DNA of 64,000 nt from Dyadobacter sp. CY356 (GTDB taxonomy: Bacteria > Bacteroidota > Bacteroidia > Cytophagales > Spirosomataceae), in NCBI RefSeq assembly GCF_021440195.1, contig NZ_JAJTSZ010000006.1, forward strand, positions 1-64,000, in the 5' to 3' direction. The notes under the pieces are model-generated. The model was not told the origin of the DNA. It did no database searches and was given only the letters and a program-made list of their open reading frames with translations. The first letter of the stretch is position 1. Every line of letters starts with the position of its first letter. A program made the translations under genes and the position numbers. Positions 18,773 through 27,759 of the stretch are shown here, piece by piece.

Positions 18773-20257
18773 TCAGATCAGTTCCAGAATTCTTTCCATC
18801 GAAACCTGATACCCGATTTTCTCTCTCAATTCGCTGATTGCCACACGTTCCTGCTCCATGGTATCGCGGTGACGGATTGTAACTGTGTCGTCCTCCATCG
18901 TTTGGTAGTCAACCACAACACAGAATGGCGTGCCGATCAAATCCTGACGGGTATAACGTTTACCGATTGCTGCTCCGTCATCATAAGTAGTACGGAAAGC
19001 TGATTTTAGAGAATTCGTAATGGCCTGCGCTTTTTCAGCCAAACCATCTTTTTTAACCAAAGGCAAAACCGCAACTTTAAACGGAGCCAGTGCCGGGTGT
19101 AATTTAAGATAGGTCCGTTCTTTTTCAGCATCGCCCTCTCCTACTGTTTCTTTTGTATATGCATTACAGAAAGTGGCAAGGAAAAGACGATCGGCACCAA
19201 CGGAAGTTTCAACAACATAAGGAATGTAGTTTCCAAAAGGTTTGCCGTTTTCATCCAGATCTGCGTCAAAATACTGAAGTTTTTTACGAGATAATTCCTG
19301 GTGGTTACGAAGGTCGAAATCAGTACGTGAGTGAATTCCTTCCATTTCACGGAAACCAAAGGGGAATTTGTATTCAATATCCACAGCTGCATTGGCATAA
19401 TGCGCAAGTTTTTCATGGTCATGAAATTTCAAACTATCTGCCGGCAAACCAAGTGCAATATGGAATTTCATACGCGCTTCCTTCCAGTTATTATACCAGG
19501 TCATTTCAGTGCCAGGGCGAATGAAAAACTGCATTTCCATCTGTTCAAATTCACGCATACGGAATGTAAACTGGCGCGCAACGATTTCATTACGGAACGC
19601 TTTTCCAATCTGTGCAATACCGAACGGCACTTTCATGCGGCCGCTTTTCTGCACATTCAAAAAATTAACAAAAATCCCCTGAGCCGTTTCCGGACGCAGA
19701 TAGATCAAACTGGAATCCTCTGCAACGGATCCAACCTGCGTACTGAACATCAGGTTAAACTGACGCACTTCCGTCCAATTGGCAGTATTAGAAACAGCAC
19801 ATTTTATATTTTCAGCAATAATCAGTTCACGAACACCTTCCAGATCCTCAGCACTTAATAAGCGGCCCATTTCAGCAAGTAATGCCTGCGCCTTTTCCGG
19901 CTGGCCGTCTGCTTCGTATTGTTCCGCTTTTCCTTCCAGAAGCTGATCAGCACGGTAGCGTTTTTTTGAATCTTTATTATCAATCATCGGATCGCTGAAC
20001 CCGTCCACGTGGCCGGAAGCTTTCCAGGTAAGCGGATGCATGAAAATGGAAGCATCAATACCAACGATATTGTCGTTCAGCTGTGTCATGGCTTTCCACC
20101 ACACTGCTTTCAGGTTATTTTTCAATTCCACACCATTCTGACCATAGTCATAAACGGCTTGCAATCCATCATATATTTCCGAAGAAGGGAACACAAATCC
20201 GTATTCTTTGGCATGCCCTACAATATCTTGTAAAGAGGTAGCAGGTGATTCGCTCAT
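18773..20257 (-). CDS. glyS: Glycine--tRNA ligase (dimeric, class II)
   Basis: Charges tRNA-Gly; the alpha2-type GlyRS of archaea, eukaryotes and many bacteria (sometimes named glyQS), about 494 residues. Class II motifs are seen: RNEIVARQFTFRMREFEQMEMQ is motif 2, and the C-terminal anticodon-binding domain begins near APFKVAVLPL. The start is ATG 20257 (MSESPATSLQDIVGHAKEYGF); an upstream in-frame TTG at 20287 is rejected because the family begins at the DIVGHAKEYGF helix. Confidence 0.96.
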   Translation of the reverse strand: MSESPATSLQDIVGHAKEYGFVFPSSEIYDGLQAVYDYGQNGVELKNNLKAVWWKAMTQLNDNIVGIDASIFMHPLTWKASGHVDGFSDPMIDNKDSKKRYRADQLLEGKAEQYEADGQPEKAQALLAEMGRLLSAEDLEGVRELIIAENIKCAVSNTANWTEVRQFNLMFSTQVGSVAEDSSLIYLRPETAQGIFVNFLNVQKSGRMKVPFGIAQIGKAFRNEIVARQFTFRMREFEQMEMQFFIRPGTEMTWYNNWKEARMKFHIALGLPADSLKFHDHEKLAHYANAAVDIEYKFPFGFREMEGIHSRTDFDLRNHQELSRKKLQYFDADLDENGKPFGNYIPYVVETSVGADRLFLATFCNAYTKETVGEGDAEKERTYLKLHPALAPFKVAVLPLVKKDGLAEKAQAITNSLKSAFRTTYDDGAAIGKRYTRQDLIGTPFCVVVDYQTMEDDTVTIRHRDTMEQERVAISELREKIGYQVSMERILELI

Positions 20258-20407
20258 TATTGATTCAGACAATTGATTAATAAACAAAGGTTTTACGACT
20301 GCAAATTAGAGGTTTTAACAATCGGTTGGCAAAATTAGGGAATTTGGTGGCAAAGCGTATTGATGTTTGGAAAAATTGTAAATTTGATAGACTTAAAAAC
20401 ATACACT

Positions 20408-20569
20408 ATGAAAACAGACATTGAAATTGATGAAGCTAAAATCAAGAAAATTCGCTCTTTCAGGAAAAAACTTGGCTCGATAGAAAACATCATCGATCTG
20501 GCTTTAACCGAATATTTGAAATCATTACATCGTGATGGTATACGTGAATTAAGAGGAAAAGTGGAATAG
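20408..20569 (+). CDS. VapB-family antitoxin remnant, truncated, toxin missing
   Basis: A 53-residue frame starting MKTDIEIDEAKIKKIRSF, the ribbon-helix-helix N-terminus of VapB (DUF2191-type) antitoxins. The family ends in a toxin-binding tail of the form LRGKVxWEGDLDxM. Here the frame reads LRGKVE, then TAG, then in the same frame EGNLDDM and TGA at 20591-20593. A single change from the conserved Trp codon TGG to TAG explains this. No PIN-domain VapC follows in the 120 bases before the next gene. I read it as the decayed relic of a vapBC module; a short expressed DNA-binding peptide is still possible. Confidence 0.75.
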   Translation: MKTDIEIDEAKIKKIRSFRKKLGSIENIIDLALTEYLKSLHRDGIRELRGKVE

Positions 20570-20712
20570 GAAGGAAATCTTGACGATATGTGAAATCAGG
20601 ATGTTACTGAAATATTATAATTATCAACAGAATTAATTTCAATAATCTGGAAACCATTCCAACTTTTAAACGTCAAAGCGGGACAAACATTTCTGTCCTA
20701 AACTTTTGACCT

Positions 20713-21687
20713 ATGCTCCGGCGAATACTTGATCAGCTTGAAGATTTTTTCGGTATTTCCAGAAAGCAGGCCCGCGCTGCTTTTGTTTTGATGTTTCTTT
20801 CTTTTTTTCTGATCTGGACTCCTTTTGTACTAAGACGCTGGATATTACCACTTTTTCCAACGTCTTCGGAGCCTGTCAATACAATAAAACTGGACAGCAT
20901 AGCGGCTCAACTGGAAAAAGATGCCGTATTGCAGGAAGAAGAAAACGAGAGTAAATATTCAAAAAAAGAATATACAAAAGCGCCTACCAAACCAATACGA
21001 TTATTTTCTTTTGATCCCAATACTGCTTCTATTGATCAGTTAGAGGAACTTGGCGTTCCTGCCTTCATTGCCAAACGCATAGACAAATACCGGTCAAAAG
21101 GTGGAAAATTCAGGAAAAAGGAAGATTTACTGAATATTTACGATTTCCCTTCCGATGTGTATCAAAAACTGGAATCCTATATTAAACTTCCTGAATCTGG
21201 GTCTTCATACCCCAAATCGAACTATCCTGAAAAAACGTATGCTAACAATTCCTTACCCAAAGAAGTCAAAGCATACAACAAACCAGTCATTGTTCCTTTT
21301 GATATAAACACAACCGACACCACACAGCTTATTAAACTCAAAGGAATTGGCAGTAAATTATCTTTAAGGATTTTAAAGTTCCGGGATGCCCTGGGTGGAT
21401 TTCACTCCACAAGCCAGTTTTCCGAGATTTTCGGTTTGGATTCTCTCGCGCTAACAGAGCTGAATAAATATGCCAAAATCCAGAGTCCTGTCAAGAAAAT
21501 CAATATTAATACAGCAACTTCCGAAGAATTAAGCCAGCATTCATATTTACGAAACAAAAAAATCAATACAGTCATTGTTAATTACCGAACGCAGCATGGA
21601 TCTTACCAATCCATTGAGGATTTGAAAAAAGTCAGGGTTTTGGATGAAAAGATGATTGAGAAAATTGGGCCTTATTTGGCGTTTTGA
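20713..21687 (+). CDS. Helix-hairpin-helix (ComEA-like) protein with N-terminal membrane anchor
   Basis: A 324-residue protein with one transmembrane helix (about 22-48) followed by a charged linker and three helix-hairpin-helix units: DPNTASIDQLEELGVPAFIA (from 101), DINTTDTTQLIKLKGIGSK (from 197) and NINTATSEELSQH (from 264). HhH repeats of this INTAxxxxL type bind DNA non-specifically in ComEA; this multi-HhH form is common in Bacteroidota and might bind DNA at the envelope during uptake. No other competence gene is adjacent, so the role is inferred. Starts with ATG at 20713. Confidence 0.85.
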   Translation: MLRRILDQLEDFFGISRKQARAAFVLMFLSFFLIWTPFVLRRWILPLFPTSSEPVNTIKLDSIAAQLEKDAVLQEEENESKYSKKEYTKAPTKPIRLFSFDPNTASIDQLEELGVPAFIAKRIDKYRSKGGKFRKKEDLLNIYDFPSDVYQKLESYIKLPESGSSYPKSNYPEKTYANNSLPKEVKAYNKPVIVPFDINTTDTTQLIKLKGIGSKLSLRILKFRDALGGFHSTSQFSEIFGLDSLALTELNKYAKIQSPVKKININTATSEELSQHSYLRNKKINTVIVNYRTQHGSYQSIEDLKKVRVLDEKMIEKIGPYLAF

Positions 21688-21776
21688 ATGTTGTTTTTAA
21701 ATTCAAAACTTACAGAATTTAATAGATGACAGGTATAAAAATCTGGATATAATTAAATCAAACGTTAGAACCAAAT

Positions 21777-22466
21777 TCAGCTATTTAAGCGTTGAACTAA
21801 TTGGTCGGCTAGCAACATAATAAATAACAACAATTGAAAACCCATTACGCAGGAGAATAGAACACGAACCAGACTTCCGAAATCAACTTTTTCACCCCAG
21901 ATCATACGGATCATTACGATAATTAAAAAGATGAAATAAATCAGTACCCAAAATATATCTATTAGTGAAACTCCACTTGGCGGAAATAAATAGTAATTCC
22001 CAAGAATGGTCAGATAACAGGCTGAACATGAACCAATCAATAAAAATGCAGCATGTCTGAGGCCATATTGTACTGGTCTTTTAGCTGTATTTATCTCTTT
22101 CACTATTGAAAAGGACATGATTGTCCAAATGACAAAAACGTAGACAGAATAAGTCGTGAGCAAAGTATACCCGAGCGCATACCAACCCAGAAAAGACCCT
22201 CGCAGGTTATTAGCAGAAATTGTTGGGAAAATTCCCAAACCGATGTAGAGAAATAGCAGAACTGTCGCGGCTAGGCCAACTTGAAGAAAAACTCTTTTCT
22301 TTCTTTCTATTAACACTACCCATGAATTGACCAGATCATAGGTAATTAAAATAGAATATGCACAAACAAGCAAAATTTCCATGATTATAAAATTTGAAGC
22401 CTTAGTATAGGCCAAATCTCTGCTCATCAGAAAATCTTTCCATTGATAATTATCAAAATCGTGCAT
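21777..22466 (-). CDS. Polytopic membrane protein of unknown function
   Basis: A 229-residue protein with about six or seven hydrophobic helices (e.g. FIIMEILLVCAYSILITY, VGLAATVLLFLYIGLG, FLLIGSCSACYLTILG). I see no catalytic motif and do not recognise a family. It lies on the same strand 37 bp downstream of the Crp-like regulator, so the LOG gene, the regulator and this gene may form one transcript. ATG 22466 is used; M14 is an alternative start. Confidence 0.6.
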   Translation of the reverse strand: MHDFDNYQWKDFLMSRDLAYTKASNFIIMEILLVCAYSILITYDLVNSWVVLIERKKRVFLQVGLAATVLLFLYIGLGIFPTISANNLRGSFLGWYALGYTLLTTYSVYVFVIWTIMSFSIVKEINTAKRPVQYGLRHAAFLLIGSCSACYLTILGNYYLFPPSGVSLIDIFWVLIYFIFLIIVMIRMIWGEKVDFGSLVRVLFSCVMGFQLLLFIMLLADQLVQRLNS

Positions 22467-22503
22467 TCGTCTAAACTCATAACCGGAGAATCATGATCAA
22501 ACC

Positions 22504-23073
22504 TCATCTTTTATACCCAGCTCGAATCCGACTCAAATGCTCCTGAGAAATCCCGAGATAAGAAGCAATTTGGCCTAACTTAACCTTTTGCAAAATATCA
22601 GGAATTTGAAGTAGCAAACGTTCATATCTTTCCTCAGCTGTGCAAAAGGCGAAGAGTTTCATACGTTCGTCAAGAAGGAGATAATTATTGGTGATCAGTA
22701 AACGTCCAAGCCTTTCAACACCAGGATATTTTTCAAAAACAGGTTCGATTTTATGATATTGGAGGCTCCAGACCACTGAATCTTCCAGGATTTCAATATT
22801 GTATTGAGAAGGATTTCCTGTAAACAAACTGTCAATGGCACTCACAATCTGGTTAGCAGAGGCAAACCAGGCCGTTACTTCTTTTCCATCTTTGTAGTAA
22901 AAAACACGGGCAAGCCCGCGTTCCAGAAAATGAAATTCCCTGCATACACTGCCGTTTTGAAGCAGCAATGTATGTTTGGGAATATTTCTATGAATCGTGA
23001 TATGGTCTATCGCCTCCGCAGATTCCGGAGACAAAGCAGAAAGCTGATTCAAATAATTGATGAAATAATTCAT
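22504..23073 (-). CDS. Crp/Fnr-family transcriptional regulator
   Basis: A 189-residue cNMP-binding-fold regulator: the beta-roll (about 25-115; LLQNGSVCREFHFLERGLARVFY, where the effector pocket lacks the canonical Arg-Ser pair of CRP) and a C-terminal HTH reduced to VKLGQIASYLGISQEHLSRIRAG. This compact form is typical of Bacteroidota Crp-like proteins, where the ligand is unknown. The start codon overlaps the stop of the LOG gene as TGATG, so translation is coupled. Confidence 0.9.
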   Translation of the reverse strand: MNYFINYLNQLSALSPESAEAIDHITIHRNIPKHTLLLQNGSVCREFHFLERGLARVFYYKDGKEVTAWFASANQIVSAIDSLFTGNPSQYNIEILEDSVVWSLQYHKIEPVFEKYPGVERLGRLLITNNYLLLDERMKLFAFCTAEERYERLLLQIPDILQKVKLGQIASYLGISQEHLSRIRAGYKR

Positions 23074-23843
23074 CAGAAATTCGGTTTCAGCAAGTATTTA
23101 GAATAGAATTCGTCGATGACGTGGACCACTTCATCAGGCGTATCAACGATGCTGATCAATTTTAAATCTGCCTCATTGATATTGCCGGCTGTTAACATTG
23201 TATTTTTAATCCAGTCTATAAGACCGGACCAGTAATCGCTCCCAACCAAAACAATCGGGAAACGGGCGATTTTTTTTGTCTGGATCAAAGTCATCGCTTC
23301 AAATAATTCATCCAAAGTTCCAAAACCACCGGGCATTACGATAAATCCTTGTGAGTACTTGACAAACATTACCTTACGCACAAAAAAGAAATCGAAATTT
23401 ATGTTTTTATCGTGGTCGATGTAGGGATTGCTATGCTGTTCAAACGGCAATTTGATATTCAGACCTACCGATTTCCCGCCTTGCTCAAATGCACCTTTAT
23501 TACCCGCTTCCATGATACCCGGTCCACCGCCGGTGATCACACCATAACCATGGCGTACAAGTTTGGCGGCAATATCCTCTGTGATTTTGTAATAAGGATT
23601 ATCAGGCAAAGTGCGGGCCGATCCGAAAATCGTGACACAGGGACCAATTTTAGCCATTTTGTCAAAACCTTCAACAAACTCAGCCATTACTTTAAATATA
23701 ACCCAGGAATCCGCACTTTTTATTTCACTCCAGTTACGGTCTTCAAATGCTTCCTTGATTCGTTTTTCATCTTCCGGAACAGAAGGATTAAGAAGGGATA
23801 CATCAATTAATTTTGCATTTCCATCTTTTAATTCATCACTCAT
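23073..23843 (-). CDS. LOG-family protein (TIGR00730 Rossmann fold), nucleotide phosphoribohydrolase
   Basis: A 256-residue member of the LOG family, which hydrolyses nucleoside 5-prime-monophosphates (or cytokinin riboside monophosphate) to base plus ribose phosphate. The diagnostic motifs are GGGPGIMEAGNKGA (105-118) and PGGFGTLDE (171-179), the latter holding the catalytic Glu. The N-terminal 50 residues precede the Rossmann domain. It is translationally coupled to a Crp-like regulator by a TGATG overlap, a non-obvious partner. Confidence 0.92.
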   Translation of the reverse strand: MSDELKDGNAKLIDVSLLNPSVPEDEKRIKEAFEDRNWSEIKSADSWVIFKVMAEFVEGFDKMAKIGPCVTIFGSARTLPDNPYYKITEDIAAKLVRHGYGVITGGGPGIMEAGNKGAFEQGGKSVGLNIKLPFEQHSNPYIDHDKNINFDFFFVRKVMFVKYSQGFIVMPGGFGTLDELFEAMTLIQTKKIARFPIVLVGSDYWSGLIDWIKNTMLTAGNINEADLKLISIVDTPDEVVHVIDEFYSKYLLKPNF

Positions 23844-23878
23844 ATTTTCAAAAATATTTTAGTTCATTGATTTGCTGT

Positions 23879-23886
23879 TACCTTTG
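23879..23886 (+). promoter_or_regulatory. -7 element of rpiB
   Basis: TACCTTTG matches TAnnTTTG, 84 bases before the rpiB ATG; the -33 region is only T-rich. Confidence 0.35.
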
Positions 23887-23970
23887 TTTTCCTTTTCAAA
23901 TCGAGATGAGAAATTTTAACAAATTCCTGTTAAGAATTGTAATAACCCTGACACAATTAACAAAAAAGTA

Positions 23971-24402
23971 ATGAAAAAAATTGCTATCGGTTCCGACCAT
24001 GCCGGTTTTCCATACAAAGAACCAATCACGACCTGGCTTACCAATAACGGTTATGAAGTAAAAGATTTTGGCACATATACCCCGGACTCGGCAGATTATG
24101 CAGATTTCGCACATCCCGTAGCAGGCGGTGTTGAAAATCATGAATTTGATAGAGGAATTTTGTTATGCGGAAGCGGACAAGGCGTATGCATCACAGCAAA
24201 CAAACATCAGGGAATTCGCGCTGCATTGGTTTGGGATCTGGAACTTGCAGCTTTGGCACGTCAGCATAACGACGCCAATGTCATTTGCATTCCGGTTCGA
24301 TTTATAACGCTGGAAACGGCAATCGCTAGTATCGAAGCATTTTTAAACACAGAATTTGAAGGTGGAAGACACCAGACACGCGTTAACAAAATCGCTTGTT
24401 GA
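23971..24402 (+). CDS. rpiB: Ribose 5-phosphate isomerase B
   Basis: Interconverts ribose 5-phosphate and ribulose 5-phosphate in the pentose phosphate pathway; cytoplasmic, 143 residues, the normal length. D9-H10 (SDHAG), the catalytic C66 (LLCGSGQG) and the phosphate-binding segment ANKHQGIRAA are all in place. The presence of Cys at 66 separates it from the mycobacterial Glu-type enzymes. It has its own terminator immediately downstream. Confidence 0.95.
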   Translation: MKKIAIGSDHAGFPYKEPITTWLTNNGYEVKDFGTYTPDSADYADFAHPVAGGVENHEFDRGILLCGSGQGVCITANKHQGIRAALVWDLELAALARQHNDANVICIPVRFITLETAIASIEAFLNTEFEGGRHQTRVNKIAC

Positions 24403-24419
24403 AAATATAAATCGTTATT

Positions 24420-24465
24420 AAAAAGTAAAGACCAGCCATTGTTGATGACCGGTCTTTACTTTTTT
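24420..24465. terminator. Intrinsic terminator after rpiB
   Basis: AAAAGTAAAGACC and GGTCTTTACTTTT are perfect inverted copies separated by a 17-nt loop, with a T-run on the + strand. Convergent neighbours may share it. Confidence 0.88.
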
Positions 24466-24472
24466 GAGGAAC

Positions 24473-25882
24473 TTAAATCTTCTGATAAATCCCTTTCCAC
24501 TGACTTAGCTTATACTGACTTTGCAGCGCCGGAACTCTTGACAAAAGTTTTGGCATCAGGTTCGCCTTGTCGATAACATAGTCGGGGGGATCTTTTCTAA
24601 AATTGTCATAAACATGGATAACGCTGTCAAAATGATCCAGATTTCTTAAATCGTAACTTGACAGATCCCAGTTCAGGTATGGTGTTGCACTGAAATTTTC
24701 GGTATACTCACCTGCATGTTGGCCAAGTACTAAAATTCTTTTGTTTCTGATTTCGGGTGGTAATGATGCCGATTTAGATCTTAAATTTTCCAGTTTCCCC
24801 ATGGAAACTCCCGGTAGAATTCCTCTCGTTCCCTGATATTGTATGAAGACAATAATGGCAGTCATCAAAACAAATTGAAATTCATCACCAATACTTTTCC
24901 TTTTGAAACTCTGAAAATAATGGGTCGCGAAAAACGCAGCTGGCGGAATGAAAATCACAAACTGCATCGGAGCCAGATACTGCATCAACGGGATTGTAAA
25001 AACCGCCACGATAAACCACAAAGCCATTACCTGCTGGATTCTGGTTTGATAGTTGACAAATCTTAAAGTCGTAAAAATCCGTGTAAAACCCATAATCCCA
25101 AAACCCAGCGGGAGAATCAACGAAGCGAGCAAAGACGAAAAATCGTTAAGATTATATTGTTTTACCTGAAATACGGAAGTCAGCAAATTGCGGTTAAGAC
25201 TTTCAATCCCATCATTCATATAGAAGAATAACAGAACCATAAGCAAGGGGAAAATGGAGCCGAAAAGTCCTAATAAATGGTGACGGATTGTTGCACCGGT
25301 ATAAAAAAGCAGCGCCAAAAATGCCCAGATCATAAATAATGAAGCGGGCAGATAAAACAGGGTGGCGATACCAATATAAAGTCCCATTTCAAAAACCTGA
25401 TTCGTAGCTTCTCTCTTAACCAGAATTTTTACGATTAAACCAAAGGCAAAAAGTAAAAATGTATTGGCCATCAACATCGGCGAAAGCGTGCCCAGGTCAA
25501 AGGATATATTCAGGAAAATTGCATACAAAGCACCGGGAATGTAGGTGCGTTCCGGAAAAACTTCGCGGGAATAGATTACATAATTAAAATAAAGTATCTG
25601 GATAATCCCCAGTCCGGCAGCCGCCAGCTGATACGCCCATTGCGCCCTTCCGAACAGCGAATCGATGAGCCAGTAGGTCAATCCTGAAAATGGGCTAACA
25701 TTATCCCAGACATCCCGGTAAAGCATAAAACCGTGGTTCATTTGCTCTCCAACGAGCATCCAGCTCAACTCAGGTATCAGCAAAGGTATTCCCCCAAAAA
25801 AGAACGGCAGTCTTAGCAGTAGAAAAAATACTACTAAACTAATCATCTGATAAGCCGCATTAACCCGAAAAAAACTAAGCAA
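24473..25882 (-). CDS. Polytopic membrane protein, Bacteroidota-specific (possibly DUF6427-like)
   Basis: A 469-residue membrane protein with about ten hydrophobic segments and a soluble C-terminal portion (about 355-469, GKLENLRSKSASLPPEIRNKRILVLGQHAG). The first residues (SFFRVNAAYQMISLVVFFLLLR, broken here for length) resemble a family I recall from Cytophagales beginning FFRVNxPYxLIxL. The start is uncertain: TTG 25882 keeps that segment and lies just after an in-frame stop, while ATG 25846 would lose it. The layout of helices plus soluble tail is reminiscent of glycosyltransferase-39-like proteins, but I see no catalytic DE motif. Confidence 0.6.
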   Translation of the reverse strand: MLSFFRVNAAYQMISLVVFFLLLRLPFFFGGIPLLIPELSWMLVGEQMNHGFMLYRDVWDNVSPFSGLTYWLIDSLFGRAQWAYQLAAAGLGIIQILYFNYVIYSREVFPERTYIPGALYAIFLNISFDLGTLSPMLMANTFLLFAFGLIVKILVKREATNQVFEMGLYIGIATLFYLPASLFMIWAFLALLFYTGATIRHHLLGLFGSIFPLLMVLLFFYMNDGIESLNRNLLTSVFQVKQYNLNDFSSLLASLILPLGFGIMGFTRIFTTLRFVNYQTRIQQVMALWFIVAVFTIPLMQYLAPMQFVIFIPPAAFFATHYFQSFKRKSIGDEFQFVLMTAIIVFIQYQGTRGILPGVSMGKLENLRSKSASLPPEIRNKRILVLGQHAGEYTENFSATPYLNWDLSSYDLRNLDHFDSVIHVYDNFRKDPPDYVIDKANLMPKLLSRVPALQSQYKLSQWKGIYQKI

Positions 25883-26065
25883 GAAACTGGTTGGTTAGAT
25901 AGGACGACATGAATACTTTCACGAAATTACAACGGAGGGGTCTACAAAAACAAAATAAGTATGGATATTTGTATTAAATATAGAAGGTAAGAGAAGTAAA
26001 GGGTGATAGCGGAATGATAATCAGGATGATTATACCATATTCCAAAGTCGCCAATTCAGAAAAAG

Positions 26066-26449
26066 ATGGAATCGAAGAGACAACAAAAAGTAGGGAGACA
26101 AATCCAGAAGGATTTAGGTGAGATTTTTCAGCAGGATGCAAAACATTTGGTAAACGGCACCTTCGTGACGATTACCGCTGTACGCGTTTCTCCTGATCTG
26201 GGAATTGCACGGGCATATCTAAGTTTTTTACCAGAGAAGAATAAGTTATTTTTACTTGAAACGATAAAGGAAAATACCAAATTTATAAGACAAAAACTGG
26301 CTGAACGTGTTCGTCATCAGTTAAGGATTGTGCCTCATCTGCAATTTTATATTGATGATACTGCCGAATACGCAGCAAAAATGGATCTTTTGTTTGCAGA
26401 TATTGTAATTCCTCCTGCTCAACCGGACGAAGAAGAAGAAACGAATTGA
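26066..26449 (+). CDS. rbfA: Ribosome-binding factor A
   Basis: Assists late maturation of the 30S subunit at the 5-prime helix of 16S rRNA; a single KH-like domain, 127 residues. Recognised from MESKRQQKVGRQIQKDLGEIFQ, then VSPDLGIARAYLSFL and LRIVPHLQFYIDDTAEYAAKMDLLF, which are signature stretches of RbfA. It is followed 18 bp downstream by an FtsX-type permease on the same strand, a linkage common in Bacteroidota. Confidence 0.95.
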   Translation: MESKRQQKVGRQIQKDLGEIFQQDAKHLVNGTFVTITAVRVSPDLGIARAYLSFLPEKNKLFLLETIKENTKFIRQKLAERVRHQLRIVPHLQFYIDDTAEYAAKMDLLFADIVIPPAQPDEEEETN

Positions 26450-26467
26450 TCTTTCGCGATACTGACA

Positions 26468-27697
26468 ATGAATCTTTCGTACCGAATTGCCATTCGCTAT
26501 TTTTTTTCCAGAAATAAACGCAGCTTCATCAGTGTGATCGCTCGCATCGCCATGGCCGGCGTTGCCGTGGGTACGATGGCAATGGTTGTCGTGCTTTCTG
26601 TTTTTAATGGAATGGAAGATCTGAACCGGAAAATGTTCAAAACCTTTGATGCTGACGTAACTATTACGCCCGCCGAAGGAAAACGTTTTCTGGTTTCTGA
26701 TTCAATTTTGAAATCTGTAAAATCAGTTGAAGGTGTAAACATTGTCACACAGGTTATCGAAGACAATGCGCTGGCGCGATATGGTAATCAACAAACCATT
26801 GTTAGATTAAAAGGCGTAGACAGCACCTTCGCGAAGCGCGGACAATTAGATACCGCTTTGATTGAAGGCTCATTAAAACTGTACGGACCCAATGGCACGC
26901 CTTACGCGATCATATCGGAAGGGGTGAGAAATGCATTATCTATTTCACTGGAAGATATCATTACGCCTCTGGAATTATGGTATCCCAAAACAGGAACAAA
27001 AACGCTGAATGTTACTTCCACCGAAGCATTCAACCAAACAGTAATCCGTCCCGGCGGTGTATTTTTTATTGAAAACAGGTATGATGATTATGTCATAGCA
27101 CCGTTGCCTGTCGTTGAATCTTTGCTTCAATATCAGGGTCAGCGTTCTTCTCTGGAAATAAAAATCGTATCAAACGGATATCTTGAAAAAGATGTTGCGG
27201 AGGAGATAGCTTCTAAATTAGGCAGCAAATTTATAGTCCGCGACCGGGATGCCATGAACGCAGATCTGCTTCGTGCTATTCGTGTTGAAAAATTGTTTGT
27301 TGCCGTTACCTTATCCTTTATTATTTTAGTGGCAGCAATCAATATTTTCTTCTCCCTCAGCATGTTAGCGATTGAAAAGAAAAAAGATGTTTCCATGTTG
27401 TACGCACTTGGCGCTACGCCTTCCTTAATCAGAAACATATTTCTGGCCGAAGGAGCGATCGTCGCATTGTCGGGAGCGATCGTCGGCATATTGAGTGGCA
27501 TACTTATTTGCTGGTTGCAGATGAGCTACGGACTCGTTTCCATGGGCATGTCCACAGCACTTGTTGATGCCTATCCTGTGAAATTAATATGGCAGGATAT
27601 ACTTTTAACGGCAGGTATTATCGTTATCATAACCTTGGCCGTTTCATATATTCCGGCACGACGAGCTGCTTTATCCGGCCAGACACTGACCGTTTAG
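26468..27697 (+). CDS. FtsX-family ABC permease (LolC/LolE-like)
   Basis: A 409-residue inner-membrane permease: TM1 at about 22-45 (SVIARIAMAGVAVGTMAMVVV), a large MacB-type periplasmic domain, and three C-terminal helices (VTLSFIILVAAINIFFSLS, AEGAIVALSGAIVGILSGI, DILLTAGIIVIITLAVSY). The architecture matches LolC/E, which extract lipoproteins from the inner membrane. The ATPase is not adjacent; a LolD-like ATPase occurs at 49 kb in this window but belongs to another operon. The gene follows rbfA closely. Confidence 0.9.
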   Translation: MNLSYRIAIRYFFSRNKRSFISVIARIAMAGVAVGTMAMVVVLSVFNGMEDLNRKMFKTFDADVTITPAEGKRFLVSDSILKSVKSVEGVNIVTQVIEDNALARYGNQQTIVRLKGVDSTFAKRGQLDTALIEGSLKLYGPNGTPYAIISEGVRNALSISLEDIITPLELWYPKTGTKTLNVTSTEAFNQTVIRPGGVFFIENRYDDYVIAPLPVVESLLQYQGQRSSLEIKIVSNGYLEKDVAEEIASKLGSKFIVRDRDAMNADLLRAIRVEKLFVAVTLSFIILVAAINIFFSLSMLAIEKKKDVSMLYALGATPSLIRNIFLAEGAIVALSGAIVGILSGILICWLQMSYGLVSMGMSTALVDAYPVKLIWQDILLTAGIIVIITLAVSYIPARRAALSGQTLTV

Positions 27698-27759
27698 AGT
27701 TCAGACCGATTTCAAAGTAATTCGTTTAACACTTCAACACTTTGACCACATTTAAAAAT

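Noticed and set aside
19153..19858. Open frames of 123 and 175 codons on the + strand inside glyS
   Set aside because: They lie opposite the strongly conserved glycyl-tRNA synthetase reading frame and have no recognisable protein features; antisense shadows.
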